NCBI RefSeq assembly: GCF_030409605.1
Contig: NZ_JAUFQG010000004.1
Coordinates: 2,172,501-2,236,500, forward strand
DNA length: 64,000 nucleotides
Direction: 5' to 3'
Origin: Simiduia curdlanivorans
Lineage (GTDB): Bacteria > Pseudomonadota > Gammaproteobacteria > Pseudomonadales > Cellvibrionaceae
How positions within the stretch are numbered: the first letter of the stretch is position 1; every line of letters starts with the position of its first letter. The notes under the pieces are model-generated. The model was given only the letters and a program-made list of their open reading frames with translations. It searched no databases and had not been told where the DNA came from. Shown piece after piece: positions 52,084 to 61,712 of this stretch. A program made the position numbers and the translations under genes.

Positions 52084-53298
52084 ATGACTGCGATCACCAC
52101 TAAACTCTCGCTTTTCGCATCGCCCAGGCAATCTGCTCACGGGCTCTTGGCGCGTTTCTGTTTGGCCATGTTGGCAACCGCCGGATTCTTCTACGTCAAC
52201 ATTATTCCCGCCTTGGTGGATGGCCTGGTAACGGGCTTAGGCTTTAGCACGGCCGATGCCGGCTCGGTGGCGTCGAGCAACATCTACGGCGCCGCAGTAG
52301 GGGCCCTGGTTGCAGTATTTTTGGCGGGGCGAACTTCCTGGCGCTTGGTGTGCGGCTCGCTGTTATTGCTGCTTATTAGCGTGGATTTATTATCGTCTTT
52401 TATTACGAACGCCGATTGGTTAATCGGTATTCGTTTTGGCCACGGTTGCATTGGCGGCCTGTTAGTTGGCGTGGCCTACAGCATTTTTGCTCGCACCGAG
52501 AGCCCTGAGAAAACCTTTGGCGTGTTGCTGGTGGTGCAATACGGTTTGGGTGGGCTGGGTGTTATGTACCTGCCCAGTTTGGTGGTGGATTTTGGCGCCC
52601 CGGTCCTGTTCTGGTCACTCATGCTGTTCAGTGCGGTGAGTTTTTGTTTGCTGTTACTGCTGCCGGATTATCCCGAGCGGCCGCCGGTGGTGAATTTAGC
52701 GGGTGAAGCCTCGCCCATGGCCTGGTGGCCATTGCTCGCCACCTTGGCGGCGTTATTCTTATTTCAAGCCGGCAATAATGGCCCCTATGCGGTGGTGATG
52801 GGCTTGGCCAAATCTTTTCAGTTGGAGCTGGATTATATTTCTCGCTGGCTGGGCTTTGCCGCTTGGCTGGGTGTGGTGGGCGCGGTGTTGGTGATTGTGG
52901 TGTCTAGCCGCATGCGCCGTTTGGTGCCCATGAGTGTGGCGATGATCGTGACGGCTTGGGCTACCTGGTCGTTGATTTATTCCGATCAACCGGGTGTGTT
53001 TGCCTTGGCCAACTGCTTGGTGGGGATTACTTGGGCGTTTGTGGTCGCCTACCTACTCGGCATGGCGGCGGAGTTTGATACTAAGGGGCGTATGGCGGCC
53101 TTGGCTGGCTTTGCCTCGAAGATGGGCTTGGCCACTGGCTCCTTGGTTGCCGCTAAAATGGTGGGCGACGAAGGCGCCTTGAGCCGTAGCTATGTGCCTA
53201 TGTTGGGCGTGGCCGGTGCTATGTTGGTGCTCGCTTGGCTGCTGGCCATGCGGCCAGCCTATTTGCTCGATCGAAGTAAGTTTAAACCCAGGGCTTAG
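52084..53298 (+). CDS. MFS transporter
   Basis: 404 residues, about twelve hydrophobic helices, with a weak MFS loop between helices 2 and 3 (AGRTSWRLVCGS). It is closest in look to the YbfB/CynX-like uptake or efflux carriers, with no substrate-specific motif I recognise. An AACTGG direct repeat upstream links it to the MocR gene. It is the probable inner-membrane step for the compound handled by this locus. The stop overlaps the convergent DUF3549 gene by four bases. Confidence 0.83.
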   Translation: MTAITTKLSLFASPRQSAHGLLARFCLAMLATAGFFYVNIIPALVDGLVTGLGFSTADAGSVASSNIYGAAVGALVAVFLAGRTSWRLVCGSLLLLLISVDLLSSFITNADWLIGIRFGHGCIGGLLVGVAYSIFARTESPEKTFGVLLVVQYGLGGLGVMYLPSLVVDFGAPVLFWSLMLFSAVSFCLLLLLPDYPERPPVVNLAGEASPMAWWPLLATLAALFLFQAGNNGPYAVVMGLAKSFQLELDYISRWLGFAAWLGVVGAVLVIVVSSRMRRLVPMSVAMIVTAWATWSLIYSDQPGVFALANCLVGITWAFVVAYLLGMAAEFDTKGRMAALAGFASKMGLATGSLVAAKMVGDEGALSRSYVPMLGVAGAMLVLAWLLAMRPAYLLDRSKFKPRA

Positions 53299-54359
53299 TT
53301 AATCGGCTCTGGGTTGCCCTTGCCGCCGAGCAAGCCGCCAATGGCTTGGCTCAAGCGCTCGGATCTCTCTGTGTCTCTAAAGGCCGCTAAAAAGTGCGGC
53401 CTTAAGGACGGTTGAAATAATAACTCGGCCAATACCCGATTGAAGCTCGCCTGGCCTAAATGCGCTACCTGTTCGAGAAAGGGCAAGGTTAGGCGTTTAT
53501 CGATCAGGTTGTGACCATGACGAGTGGCAAGGGTGACGATGGCTTCTGCATCTAAGCACTCGGCCTCAAGTGTTCGCTTTAACGCCTCTGCCACAAAGCC
53601 CTTGGCGCTACTGCTGGACAGCGCCCGCAAGCCTGCAGTAATGCCGGCAGGATTGTTTGACTGCAAGGCTTGGGTCAAGCGTTCGACAATCACTTCCGTT
53701 AACTGAATATCCACTGGCTCGTGTTCGAGTAGGCAACTCAAGGTTTTGAACACCGGCTCGGGAATACCGCCGAGGTTTTGCACCAACAAGGTGTGAATTT
53801 GTGGGTCTTTGTGCCGTGCGACTAAGTCGGCTAAACCCTGCAGGCCCAAGGCTTGCCAGTAATCCCAAGGCCCCTGACTGAAATAGTTCAGTACATCCTG
53901 ATAAAACTGGCTGGGGGCCAGCTTTAAGCGCGCCGTGAGCCGAGCGTGAAAGGCCGCTTGCAGAGCCTCGTTGGGTTGCCACACATAGGGGTTGTTATCC
54001 AATACGCTTTTTAGCCGCTCGCCTTGCTCTGCCGCCGCGAGGTTAGTGCCGATGGCAAAGAGTAATTGCTGGACAAATTCATCCCGGCTCTTCAGCGGCA
54101 TTTTTGCTTGTTCGTCGAGATCAAAACGCAAAAACCAAATGTGCGGCGCTTGCGCCTGACCTTCGCCCCACACCACCAGCGCAAGGTGTGCCTGCCCTAG
54201 ATAGGGGTAAGGGTAGGGGTTATTGCCCTGTTCAAACTGGGTGAATTGCTTTTTATCGAGGCTCTGTATACGCGCGCCACAATCCTCTGCGCGCCACGTC
54301 AGGCCAACCCGCGCCAAGAGGTCGGTGATAGAGCTGATAGGGGAAGGGATAGGTTGCAT
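53295..54359 (-). CDS. DUF3549 family protein
   Basis: 354 residues, soluble and largely helical in the second half (HEAT-like alternation). I place it in DUF3549, a family typical of Vibrio, Pseudomonas and relatives. The N-terminal part (SITDLLARVGLTWRAEDCGARI, NPYPYPYLGQAHLALVVW) is the conserved section. Function unknown. It is probably a chromosomal core gene and not part of the MocR locus. Confidence 0.78.
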   Translation of the reverse strand: MQPIPSPISSITDLLARVGLTWRAEDCGARIQSLDKKQFTQFEQGNNPYPYPYLGQAHLALVVWGEGQAQAPHIWFLRFDLDEQAKMPLKSRDEFVQQLLFAIGTNLAAAEQGERLKSVLDNNPYVWQPNEALQAAFHARLTARLKLAPSQFYQDVLNYFSQGPWDYWQALGLQGLADLVARHKDPQIHTLLVQNLGGIPEPVFKTLSCLLEHEPVDIQLTEVIVERLTQALQSNNPAGITAGLRALSSSSAKGFVAEALKRTLEAECLDAEAIVTLATRHGHNLIDKRLTLPFLEQVAHLGQASFNRVLAELLFQPSLRPHFLAAFRDTERSERLSQAIGGLLGGKGNPEPIN

Positions 54360-54466
54360 GTAAGGGTCTCGCTCTGAATTAGGGCTAATTTGAGGCTGTT
54401 TTGCTGGCCCGCAGTCTACACAAAAATGCTTGGCTATACTGGGGGGACGAATCTTAGGAAGTGCCC

Positions 54467-55663
54467 ATGCCTAGTCTGCAACAACTAACCCAAACCCCCA
54501 ATATTCTCGCCCAAGACTACCAGCACGCGGCGGTTGGGGCGCGCATCATGCTCACCGGGCATATTCATCAGGCCATGCCAGATTGCGCCGGTCTTGCCTA
54601 TCAAGAACATTGGGACTGTTTGAATCGATACGGTGAGGAGCGCTTCGACCAAGAGTTTGAGATGGCCGATAAGGTGCGCGCAGGCTTCGCTGGGTTAATC
54701 CACGGTGCGGCGGAAGATATTGCCCTAGCCGGGAGTGTGCACGCCCTGTTTGTGCGGTTTCTCTCATCACTGCCCTTGGACGCGCGGCCGAGAATCATCA
54801 CCAGCGATGCCGAGTATCCATCTATTGCGCGCCAGCTGGTGCGTTTAGCAGAGGCCGGTATCGAGGTGATATTTGAGCCCGCCAACCCCGCCAGCACGCT
54901 GGTGGAAAGATTGGCGCGCCACGTCAACGATAAAACCGCGGCTGTGTGCGCCTCGTCGGTTAATTTTGAAACTGGGCACCAAAGCGTAGAGTTAGATACC
55001 TTGATGCCTTTGTGCGCGGCCAAGGGCGTCGAGTTATTCGTGGATGCCTATCACTCCGTCAATGTGCTGTCGTTTTCGGTTCAAGATTACAACCTGCAAC
55101 AAGCTTTTGTGGTGGGCGGTGGCGCCAAGTACTGCCAAATGGGCAGTGGCTTGGCCTTTATGCACGTGCCCGAGGGGCGCCAGTTTCGGCCCTTGGTCAC
55201 TGGCTGGTTTGGCGCCTTTGATCCCATCGTCGACGAGCCCGCCACCAGTCCGCTGATGTACGGCGATGCCGGGGCACGGTTTCACGGCTCTAGCATGGAT
55301 ATGTTGCCGGTGTTTAGGGCCAATCGGGTGTTCGATTACTTCCAGCGCCAAGGCCTAGACCCGGATTTTCTCGACGATGTGCACCATCATCAGCTGGAGC
55401 TGTTAAGCAGCACGTTTAAGCAATTTAACTTTAATCCGGCAGTGATCGAGCTATCCACGTCGCTCGAGTACATGGGGGGCTTCCTCTCGTTTAGCTCTCC
55501 CCATGCCAAGCAGCTGTGCGAAATGATGCGCGACCGGGGTGTGCACACCGACTTCCGCAAACAGTGGCTCAGGATGGGCCCAGCGCCTTACCTGTGCGAC
55601 GAGCAGTTGCGCGACGCCATTCATGCGCTGGAGGAGTCGGTTAAGGAGTTGCCAGGCAGTTAA
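54467..55663 (+). CDS. class-V aminotransferase-like PLP enzyme (kynureninase group)
   Basis: About 398 residues. The likely PLP lysine is in VGGGAKYCQMGSGLAFM; Asp in FVDAYHSVNVL would contact the pyridine nitrogen. AGGA nine bases before the ATG at 54467 favours it over the GTG at 54461. The layout is kynureninase-like, but the rest of the tryptophan pathway is absent. Nearness to the MocR/MFS genes suggests work on the same amino compound, although no AACTGG repeat is found upstream. Confidence 0.78.
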   Translation: MPSLQQLTQTPNILAQDYQHAAVGARIMLTGHIHQAMPDCAGLAYQEHWDCLNRYGEERFDQEFEMADKVRAGFAGLIHGAAEDIALAGSVHALFVRFLSSLPLDARPRIITSDAEYPSIARQLVRLAEAGIEVIFEPANPASTLVERLARHVNDKTAAVCASSVNFETGHQSVELDTLMPLCAAKGVELFVDAYHSVNVLSFSVQDYNLQQAFVVGGGAKYCQMGSGLAFMHVPEGRQFRPLVTGWFGAFDPIVDEPATSPLMYGDAGARFHGSSMDMLPVFRANRVFDYFQRQGLDPDFLDDVHHHQLELLSSTFKQFNFNPAVIELSTSLEYMGGFLSFSSPHAKQLCEMMRDRGVHTDFRKQWLRMGPAPYLCDEQLRDAIHALEESVKELPGS

Positions 55664-56123
55664 TGCAGCACTGTTTGTGCTTTTTGCCGCTGAGGCAAGG
55701 GCAGGGGTCGTTGCGACCGAGTTTAGGTGCGCTCAGCTCTGGGGCACTGCTGTTGAGATAGCGCCAATGGCCATGCTCGTGTATGAAATGCGATAGGTCG
55801 TGTAAGGCATGCAATTGCCCATCTTGCCGATACCAGGCCACAAACTCCACCTTGCCGCTTGTCCCGGAAACTTGGCTCGATAACACGCTAAGCTGACCAA
55901 AGCTTGCCCGCTCGAGCCAGCCTTTAAGCGCTTCCCGATCAACCCCTGCACGCGCCGACTCAGCCCAACTTAATAGTATGTAATCGAACAAACCCAAGGC
56001 GTGGGCGCTGAAGCGCGAGCGCATCAGCGCCTCTGGGCTGGGCGCCGGTGCGCCCTCGTGGCTAGGTTGGCAGCAGGCTTGGTAACTTTGGCCACTGCAG
56101 CAAGGGCAAACCTTGGGTAGCAT
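55641..56123 (-). CDS. ychJ: YchJ family protein (SEC-C motif)
   Basis: 160 residues with a SEC-C zinc motif at each end (CPCCSGQSYQACC and CPCLSGKKHKQCC) around a cystatin-like central domain (MRSRFSAHALGLFDYILLSW). Typical YchJ length and layout; function unknown. Its end overlaps the convergent aminotransferase-like gene by 23 bp. Confidence 0.88.
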   Translation of the reverse strand: MLPKVCPCCSGQSYQACCQPSHEGAPAPSPEALMRSRFSAHALGLFDYILLSWAESARAGVDREALKGWLERASFGQLSVLSSQVSGTSGKVEFVAWYRQDGQLHALHDLSHFIHEHGHWRYLNSSAPELSAPKLGRNDPCPCLSGKKHKQCCINCLATP

Positions 56124-56251
56124 TTTTCATCCTTTTTCGGTATTTTTGCCACCCTTTCGCCAATCGGAGGGCGGAGGCAGGGTCGCGTGCACGAAGTGCG
56201 CTACTATAAAACAATCCTGCCTGGACAATAACAACCACATACCCAGAGCCC

Positions 56252-57406
56252 ATGAGCGAATTTGACGATATAAGACCCTACCGCGATGAAGAAGTAGCCC
56301 CTGTTTTGGCTGGCATCGTTGGCAACCCAGAATTACACGCCGCCATTGCCGCGCTCAAGTTCCCCGTCATTAGCCGCCTAGTGCCCTGGTTAATTAAGCC
56401 GCTGGTGGCGAAAAAGTTGCGCGCGGAATTTAACGGCATAGCTACAGTAGATGACCTTCAAGAGTTGGTTTCCGGCTATTTGCGCGCCATGCTGGACGAG
56501 AAGTCGCGCGGCGTCACCGCCAGCGGCCTCGATAAGTTAGACCGAGATAAGCCCTACCTGTTTATCAGCAATCATCGCGACATCGCCATGGACCCAGCGC
56601 TGGTGACCTGGATGCTCTACCTGAATCACTTTCGCACCCTGCAAATTGCCATTGGCGATAACTTGTTAACCAAGCCCTATGTCTCGGACATCATGCGGCT
56701 CAACAAAAGCTTTATTGTCAATCGATCGGCCAAGGCGCCGCGGGAAAAGCTCAAGGCGGCTAAGTATTTGTCGTCTTATATTCACCATGTGCTGTGCGAA
56801 GAGCAGTCGAGCCTATGGATAGCACAGCGCGAAGGTAGGGCCAAAGACGGGCGCGATAAAACCAATTCCGCCGTGGTTAGTATGATTGCCTTAAGCAAAC
56901 CCAAGCAGCAGCCCTTGGGCGATTACTTGGCCGAGCTTAATATCGTGCCCGTGTCTATTTCCTACGAGTGGGACCCTTGCGACTTGGCCAAGAGCCGCGA
57001 GTTATATTTATTAAAAACCGAAGGCAGTTACCAAAAAGGCGAGCAGGAAGATATTGCCAGTATTGCCGCCGGCATTAACGGTTTTAAAGGCCGCATTCAT
57101 TTAACTTACGGCGATGTGATTAAGGGCGAGTTCAAAGGCACTGACGAAGTGGCGGCGGAGATAGATCGGCAAATACTGTCGAATTACCGGTTACACCCAA
57201 GCAACTGCCTAGCCTACCAGCAGTTAACGGGCTTGGTACCGAAAGTGAAAGTAGGCGAGGCGCAAGTGGCGTTTAATGCCGATGATTACCCTGCCGAAGC
57301 GGCGGAGTTAAAGCGCCGTATTCAGGGTTTGAACGACGAGCAGCGGGATATTTTCTTAGCCAGCTACGCCAACCCGGTGAGCGCACATTTGGACATAAAC
57401 CGCTGA
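56252..57406 (+). CDS. PlsC-like glycerol-phosphate acyltransferase
   Basis: 384 residues. The acyltransferase block I is FISNHRDIAMDPAL near residue 106, where the His-Asp spacing reads HX5D, not the usual HX4D. The later blocks NKSFIVNRSAK and WIAQREGRAKDG (EGxR-like) and VPVSISYEWDPCD are present. It likely acylates 1-acylglycerol-3-phosphate or a related lipid at the inner membrane. It is longer than PlsC (about 240), with C-terminal residues of unknown role. Confidence 0.8.
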   Translation: MSEFDDIRPYRDEEVAPVLAGIVGNPELHAAIAALKFPVISRLVPWLIKPLVAKKLRAEFNGIATVDDLQELVSGYLRAMLDEKSRGVTASGLDKLDRDKPYLFISNHRDIAMDPALVTWMLYLNHFRTLQIAIGDNLLTKPYVSDIMRLNKSFIVNRSAKAPREKLKAAKYLSSYIHHVLCEEQSSLWIAQREGRAKDGRDKTNSAVVSMIALSKPKQQPLGDYLAELNIVPVSISYEWDPCDLAKSRELYLLKTEGSYQKGEQEDIASIAAGINGFKGRIHLTYGDVIKGEFKGTDEVAAEIDRQILSNYRLHPSNCLAYQQLTGLVPKVKVGEAQVAFNADDYPAEAAELKRRIQGLNDEQRDIFLASYANPVSAHLDINR

Positions 57407-57844
57407 TTATTCATCGGCGGGCGCAATCACCAGAGTTGTGAGTGTATTGGTGTCGGCGCTGGTGACGCATTGTACGTGCATTTTCTTGGTGGAGTGCTGC
57501 TCGCTTAAAAAGCGTTGGTCGCGCGGCACCACGTCGGCGGTAAATATCAGGGTGTTGGTGCGCTCGTAATCGTCGTAGAGGGCGGTTCGCCGGTCCATGT
57601 TTAGGTTGATAATTTTGCCTTCCATTTTTTCACGGGTGGCCTGTTCACATAAACCATAGCCGGCATAGAGATCAAATTTTGGCCTGTTTTCAACGATGCC
57701 GAGTGCGCGCTTGGTGCTGTTGGCCGAATTAAAGTCGGCGCGGAAGTGTTTCGCGATGAGTACCGTTGCCGTTATGCTTATGGATACCAACAGAGCCGCG
57801 CCACCGATGAAGAGCCATAGCTGTAACCGCTTGTTTTCTATCAT
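57407..57844 (-). CDS. hypothetical membrane-anchored protein
   Basis: About 145 residues from the ATG at 57844; the frame also opens at a TTG at 57877. One N-terminal helix (LWLFIGGAALLVSISITATVLI) is followed by a periplasmic ~110-residue domain with two Cys (GLCEQAT, VQCVTS). No family recognised. Its stop codon abuts that of the acyltransferase gene. Confidence 0.6.
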   Translation of the reverse strand: MIENKRLQLWLFIGGAALLVSISITATVLIAKHFRADFNSANSTKRALGIVENRPKFDLYAGYGLCEQATREKMEGKIINLNMDRRTALYDDYERTNTLIFTADVVPRDQRFLSEQHSTKKMHVQCVTSADTNTLTTLVIAPADE

Positions 57845-57974
57845 TGGCCAGCGCCCATTATGTGATTTTCCTAACAAGCTTAATCAAGATATCGGTTAGA
57901 CTCAATTTTTCTAAAGTCGGCGATGTAATCGCAGGACGCGATCGCGGTACAGTACCGCATAACTAAGGGATGGT

Positions 57975-58775
57975 ATGACAGATTTTTTTAACGGACGTAG
58001 TGTGTGGATTACGGGCGCATCGTCGGGTATCGGTGAGGCTCTAGCGCTTCAGCTTGCCGCCAGAGGCGCCAGTTTATTATTGAGCTCCCGCCGTGAAGCG
58101 GTTTTAGAGCAGCTGCGGTTAAGGTTGGCTAACCCTGAATTGCATCGCGTGATCAGTTTGGATTTGGCTTGCCCAGAGCAAGTGTACAAGCAAGTTTCTG
58201 CGCTGGTGGCCGAGGGTTTATCGATTGACATCCTGATCAACAATGCCGGGATTTCTCAGCGTGGCCGCGCCCAAGATACAGCCTTGGATGTGGATAGAAA
58301 AATCATGGAAGTTAACTATTTAGGTACAGTCGCGTTAACCAAAGCGGTGCTACCGGCCCTGTTGAAATCCCGAGCCGGCATTGTGGCGACTATTACCAGT
58401 GTGTCGGGCTTAATTGGCTCACAGGGGCGGGCGGCCTACTCAGCCGCTAAACACGCATTGATGGGCTTTATGGAAGCGCTGCGGGCTGAGCTACATAGCC
58501 AGGGCGTGCAGGTGACTGTCGCTTGCCCAGGCTGGGTGAAAACGCAAATTTCCATTAACTCGCTGGACGAGGTAGGAGCGGCGTTAGGTAGAATGGAGCC
58601 CAGAATTGCGCAGGGGATTTCCGCCGAGCGCTGCGCGCAAGAATTTTTACTTGCCATCGAGAAGGGCCGAGATCAAGTTATCATCGGTCGAGGTGTGAGT
58701 GTGCTAGCGCCGAGTGTTAAGCGCTTTTTCCCCAATTTATTTAGACGCTTGAATCGCAAGCAGGTTTACCGTTAA
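57975..58775 (+). CDS. short-chain dehydrogenase/reductase (SDR)
   Basis: 266 residues with TGASSGIG near residue 13, NNAGISQRG, ITSVSG and YSAAK. The C-terminal tail is basic (KRFFPNLFRRLNRKQVYR), like SDRs that associate with membranes (DHRS7-type). The last base of the stop overlaps the dinG start (TAATGG), so the two are co-translated. The substrate is unknown. Confidence 0.88.
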   Translation: MTDFFNGRSVWITGASSGIGEALALQLAARGASLLLSSRREAVLEQLRLRLANPELHRVISLDLACPEQVYKQVSALVAEGLSIDILINNAGISQRGRAQDTALDVDRKIMEVNYLGTVALTKAVLPALLKSRAGIVATITSVSGLIGSQGRAAYSAAKHALMGFMEALRAELHSQGVQVTVACPGWVKTQISINSLDEVGAALGRMEPRIAQGISAERCAQEFLLAIEKGRDQVIIGRGVSVLAPSVKRFFPNLFRRLNRKQVYR

Positions 58776-60898
58776 TGGCATTATCCGCCGAGCTAAAAAA
58801 GACGATTCAAACTGCCTACAGCCAGTTTTTGGAAAACAAATCGCTGAAGGCACGCTATGGTCAAAAGCTGATGGTGGCGGAAATTGCGCGTACGCTAGGT
58901 GGTATCGAACTCGATGACGAGGGTGTTCGATCTGGCGAAAACCACATCTGCGTGGTTGAGGCGGGTACTGGCACGGGTAAAACCGTAGCTTACTTATTGG
59001 CCGCCATTCCCGTGGCCAAAGCGCTGGGTAAAAAATTAGTAGTCTCTACTGCCACCGTGGCGCTGCAAGAGCAGATTGTGTACAAGGATCTGCCCGACCT
59101 AAAGCGTAAGTCGGGTTTGCATTTTAATTTTGCTTTGGCCAAAGGTCGCGGTCGCTATTTGTGTCTATCCAAGCTGGATCGAATTCTCACCGATGTGGAT
59201 GCCGCCAACAGCAGTGAAAAGGCCTTGTACGAAGATGAATACCCACAGATAGACGAACAGGCGCTGACCATTTATCAATCCATGATGGATGCACTGGCGG
59301 CGAACAAATGGGCTGGCGATAAAGATGAATGGTCTGAGGAGCTAGAGCCACAGGTGTGGTCGCGGGTGACCACGGATCATCGCCAGTGCACCGGCCGGCG
59401 CTGTTCCAATGTGTCGTCCTGCAGTTTTATTAAGTCGCGCGATTCGCTCGGCACATTCGATGTTATCGTCGCCAACCACGATCTGGTGTTGGCCGACCTA
59501 GCGCTCGGCGGCGGCGCCATCTTGCCCGATCCGGCCGATACCCTGTACGTATTTGACGAAGGTCATCATCTACCCGATAAAGCCCTCAATCACTTCGCCG
59601 AGCACAGCCGCTTGATCGGTACGCTTAAATGGTTGGAGCAAACCAATAAGGTGCAGGGCGCCATGTTGGGCGAAATTAGCGGTGCCGGTAATATCGATCG
59701 CTTCGCCGAGCAGTTGCCCGCCGCACTGGCCGATGTGAAACGGCATTTGGAAATGGTCTACCCCATGGTGACCCAATTGGCCGAGCGCATCGAAGACCCT
59801 GAGCGCAGCCCGCGCTATCGCTTCGAGCAGGGCATTGTGCCCGACGCGATGCGCGAGGTGAGCGTCGAACTGAAGCACAGCTTCGAGCGGCTAGCCGAAT
59901 TGTTGGGCAAAATGACGCGCGAATTAGAAGAGGCGTTGGAGTCGAGCCACTGCGATGTGCCCAAAGTTGACATGGAGAATTGGTACCCCCAGTTGGGGGT
60001 GTGGCAATCGCGCGCTGAGGCCGGTTTGGCCCTGTGGGCCAGCTTTGCCGAACTCGATCACAAAGGCGGCGTGCCGAAAGCCCGTTGGATTACGCTGGTG
60101 GATTTTGGCGGTAGCATTGATTACGAGATTTGCTCCAGCCCCATTCTCGCGGCCAAAACACTCGAATATAGCCTGTGGAATCGCTGTTGCGGGGCAGTGG
60201 TTACCTCCGCCACGCTGACCGCATTGGGCAAGTTTGACCGGCTTAAAATGCGCACCGGAACACCTGAAAATGCCACCTACGCAGTGGTGCCCAGCCCCTT
60301 CGACTTCAACAAGGCGCTGTTACAAATTCCCAACAGCGCCTCAGATGCCAGCGACAGTCTGAATCATACCCTAGGTATTATCGATTGCCTGCCCGAGCTG
60401 CTTGGCGCACAGAAGGCGGCGCTGGTGCTGTTCGCCTCCCGTCGGCAGATGCTCGATGTTTACGACGGTTTATCCATCGACTGGCGGGAGCAGATTTTAG
60501 TGCAGGGCGACAAGTCCAAACAGGAGATGCTGAACGCGCACCGAGCCCGTATCGATGACGGTGAAACCAGCATTTTATTTGGCTTGGCCAGTTTTGCCGA
60601 AGGCGTGGATTTACCCGGCGGTTATTGCCAGCACGTAATCATTGCCAAAATACCTTTTGCCGTGCCCGACGACCCAGTAGAGGCATCTCTGTCGGAGTGG
60701 ATAGAAGCGCGCGGCGGCAACCCCTTCATGGAAATTACGGTGCCCGACGCGGCACTAAAATTGGTGCAAGCGTGCGGTAGGTTGCTGCGCACCGAAACCG
60801 ACACGGGTACTATCACCCTGCTCGACAACCGATTGCTGACTCGGCGTTACGGCAAGGCTATCCTCAATTCCCTACCGCCGTTTAAACGTTCATTTTGA
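58775..60898 (+). CDS. dinG: ATP-dependent DNA helicase DinG
   Basis: 707 residues, XPD-like superfamily 2 helicase. Walker A EAGTGTGKTVAYL near residue 63, DEGHH near 261. The four Fe-S ligands are probably Cys in RYLCLSK (near 130) and in CTGRRCSNVSSC (205-216). C-terminal helicase motifs include FGLASFAEGVDLPGG and QACGRLLRTETD. It unwinds R-loops and DNA with 5' tails during replication stress. The length and Fe-S cluster fit E. coli DinG. Confidence 0.93.
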   Translation: MALSAELKKTIQTAYSQFLENKSLKARYGQKLMVAEIARTLGGIELDDEGVRSGENHICVVEAGTGTGKTVAYLLAAIPVAKALGKKLVVSTATVALQEQIVYKDLPDLKRKSGLHFNFALAKGRGRYLCLSKLDRILTDVDAANSSEKALYEDEYPQIDEQALTIYQSMMDALAANKWAGDKDEWSEELEPQVWSRVTTDHRQCTGRRCSNVSSCSFIKSRDSLGTFDVIVANHDLVLADLALGGGAILPDPADTLYVFDEGHHLPDKALNHFAEHSRLIGTLKWLEQTNKVQGAMLGEISGAGNIDRFAEQLPAALADVKRHLEMVYPMVTQLAERIEDPERSPRYRFEQGIVPDAMREVSVELKHSFERLAELLGKMTRELEEALESSHCDVPKVDMENWYPQLGVWQSRAEAGLALWASFAELDHKGGVPKARWITLVDFGGSIDYEICSSPILAAKTLEYSLWNRCCGAVVTSATLTALGKFDRLKMRTGTPENATYAVVPSPFDFNKALLQIPNSASDASDSLNHTLGIIDCLPELLGAQKAALVLFASRRQMLDVYDGLSIDWREQILVQGDKSKQEMLNAHRARIDDGETSILFGLASFAEGVDLPGGYCQHVIIAKIPFAVPDDPVEASLSEWIEARGGNPFMEITVPDAALKLVQACGRLLRTETDTGTITLLDNRLLTRRYGKAILNSLPPFKRSF

Positions 60899-60921
60899 AC
60901 CAAGATAAGGAGCTGTAAGCC

Positions 60922-61197
60922 ATGCGTTATCTACTGACTGTTCTGGCGCTACTGATGTTAGCGGCCTGTGCCGGCAAACAAAGCTTCCGCGATAGCTGTG
61001 CGGCCAATGTTGACGCCGCTTGGCAAGAATTGGATATCGCCAAAGCCGAAGGCTTTTCCGGCTCGGTCAGCTACTCCAAGGCTCTGGGCTTAATCAGCCT
61101 CGCCAAGTCTATGCAAACCGTGGAAAACTTCGATAATTGCGTTAAGCACGCCCAAGATGCACGCTTTTATATCGCTGAGTCGCGCAAGGGGCAGTAG
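60922..61197 (+). CDS. small lipoprotein, hypothetical
   Basis: 91 residues with a lipoprotein signal (LLTVLALLMLAAC, lipobox LAAC) and a short helical domain. No family recognised. AAGGAG upstream is an excellent ribosome site. It lies 23 bp after dinG and its stop shares one base with the next start. Confidence 0.75.
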   Translation: MRYLLTVLALLMLAACAGKQSFRDSCAANVDAAWQELDIAKAEGFSGSVSYSKALGLISLAKSMQTVENFDNCVKHAQDARFYIAESRKGQ

Positions 61198-61520
61198 TGG
61201 CTAAAGGCCCGTTGTCTGACCTTGCCGTCTTGCTCGATCAGCTTGAGCTCGCCCTTAAGCAAGCGAACCTCTGGGCACAAGAGCCCCCTGAACTGGCGGC
61301 CTTTGCCAGCCAATTGCCGTTTTGTGTTGATACTATGGTGGTTCAAACCTGGCTGCAGTTTGTTTTTATCCCAACCCTGCGGCAATGCATTAAACAACAG
61401 CTTGCACTGCCCAGCAGGTGCAATATCACGCCAATGGTTGAGGAAAACTTGTCGGCAAAGCTTGATAGTCTAGTGGCGATAGGTCGGATAACAACGGAGA
61501 TTGACGAATTTCTCCGTTAG
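61197..61520 (+). CDS. yqcC: YqcC family protein
   Basis: 107 residues matching YqcC (DUF446): the central LPFCVDTMVVQTWLQFVFIPTLRQCI is the family's conserved core. The GTG start overlaps the previous stop by one base. Function unknown; a core gammaproteobacterial gene. Confidence 0.85.
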   Translation: MAKGPLSDLAVLLDQLELALKQANLWAQEPPELAAFASQLPFCVDTMVVQTWLQFVFIPTLRQCIKQQLALPSRCNITPMVEENLSAKLDSLVAIGRITTEIDEFLR

Positions 61521-61712
61521 TGAACTGGTACGCATTTAAGCAGTTTCCTGAGGAAATTTATTAGCTTAGGCGTGAAACTTAAGCTGGCGTCTCATCCTCT
61601 GCTCAGCTATATTGGTGCTTTACTTTGCCTTAGTTCGTCGTAATTGCGCGCTTCGGCGTCTCGTACGCCTATCTATTAGGGTTTTTGGCCGACAAATCGG
61701 AATGGTACTGTC

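Noticed and set aside
54401..54445. AACTGG-type MocR site before the class-V aminotransferase-like gene
   Set aside because: Two CTGG strings occur 35 bp apart without the AA..CTA context or the 23-bp spacing.
61521..61712. Cyclic-di-GMP riboswitch before the Ig-like lipoprotein gene
   Set aside because: I looked for the GEMM core motifs and conserved helices and did not find them.
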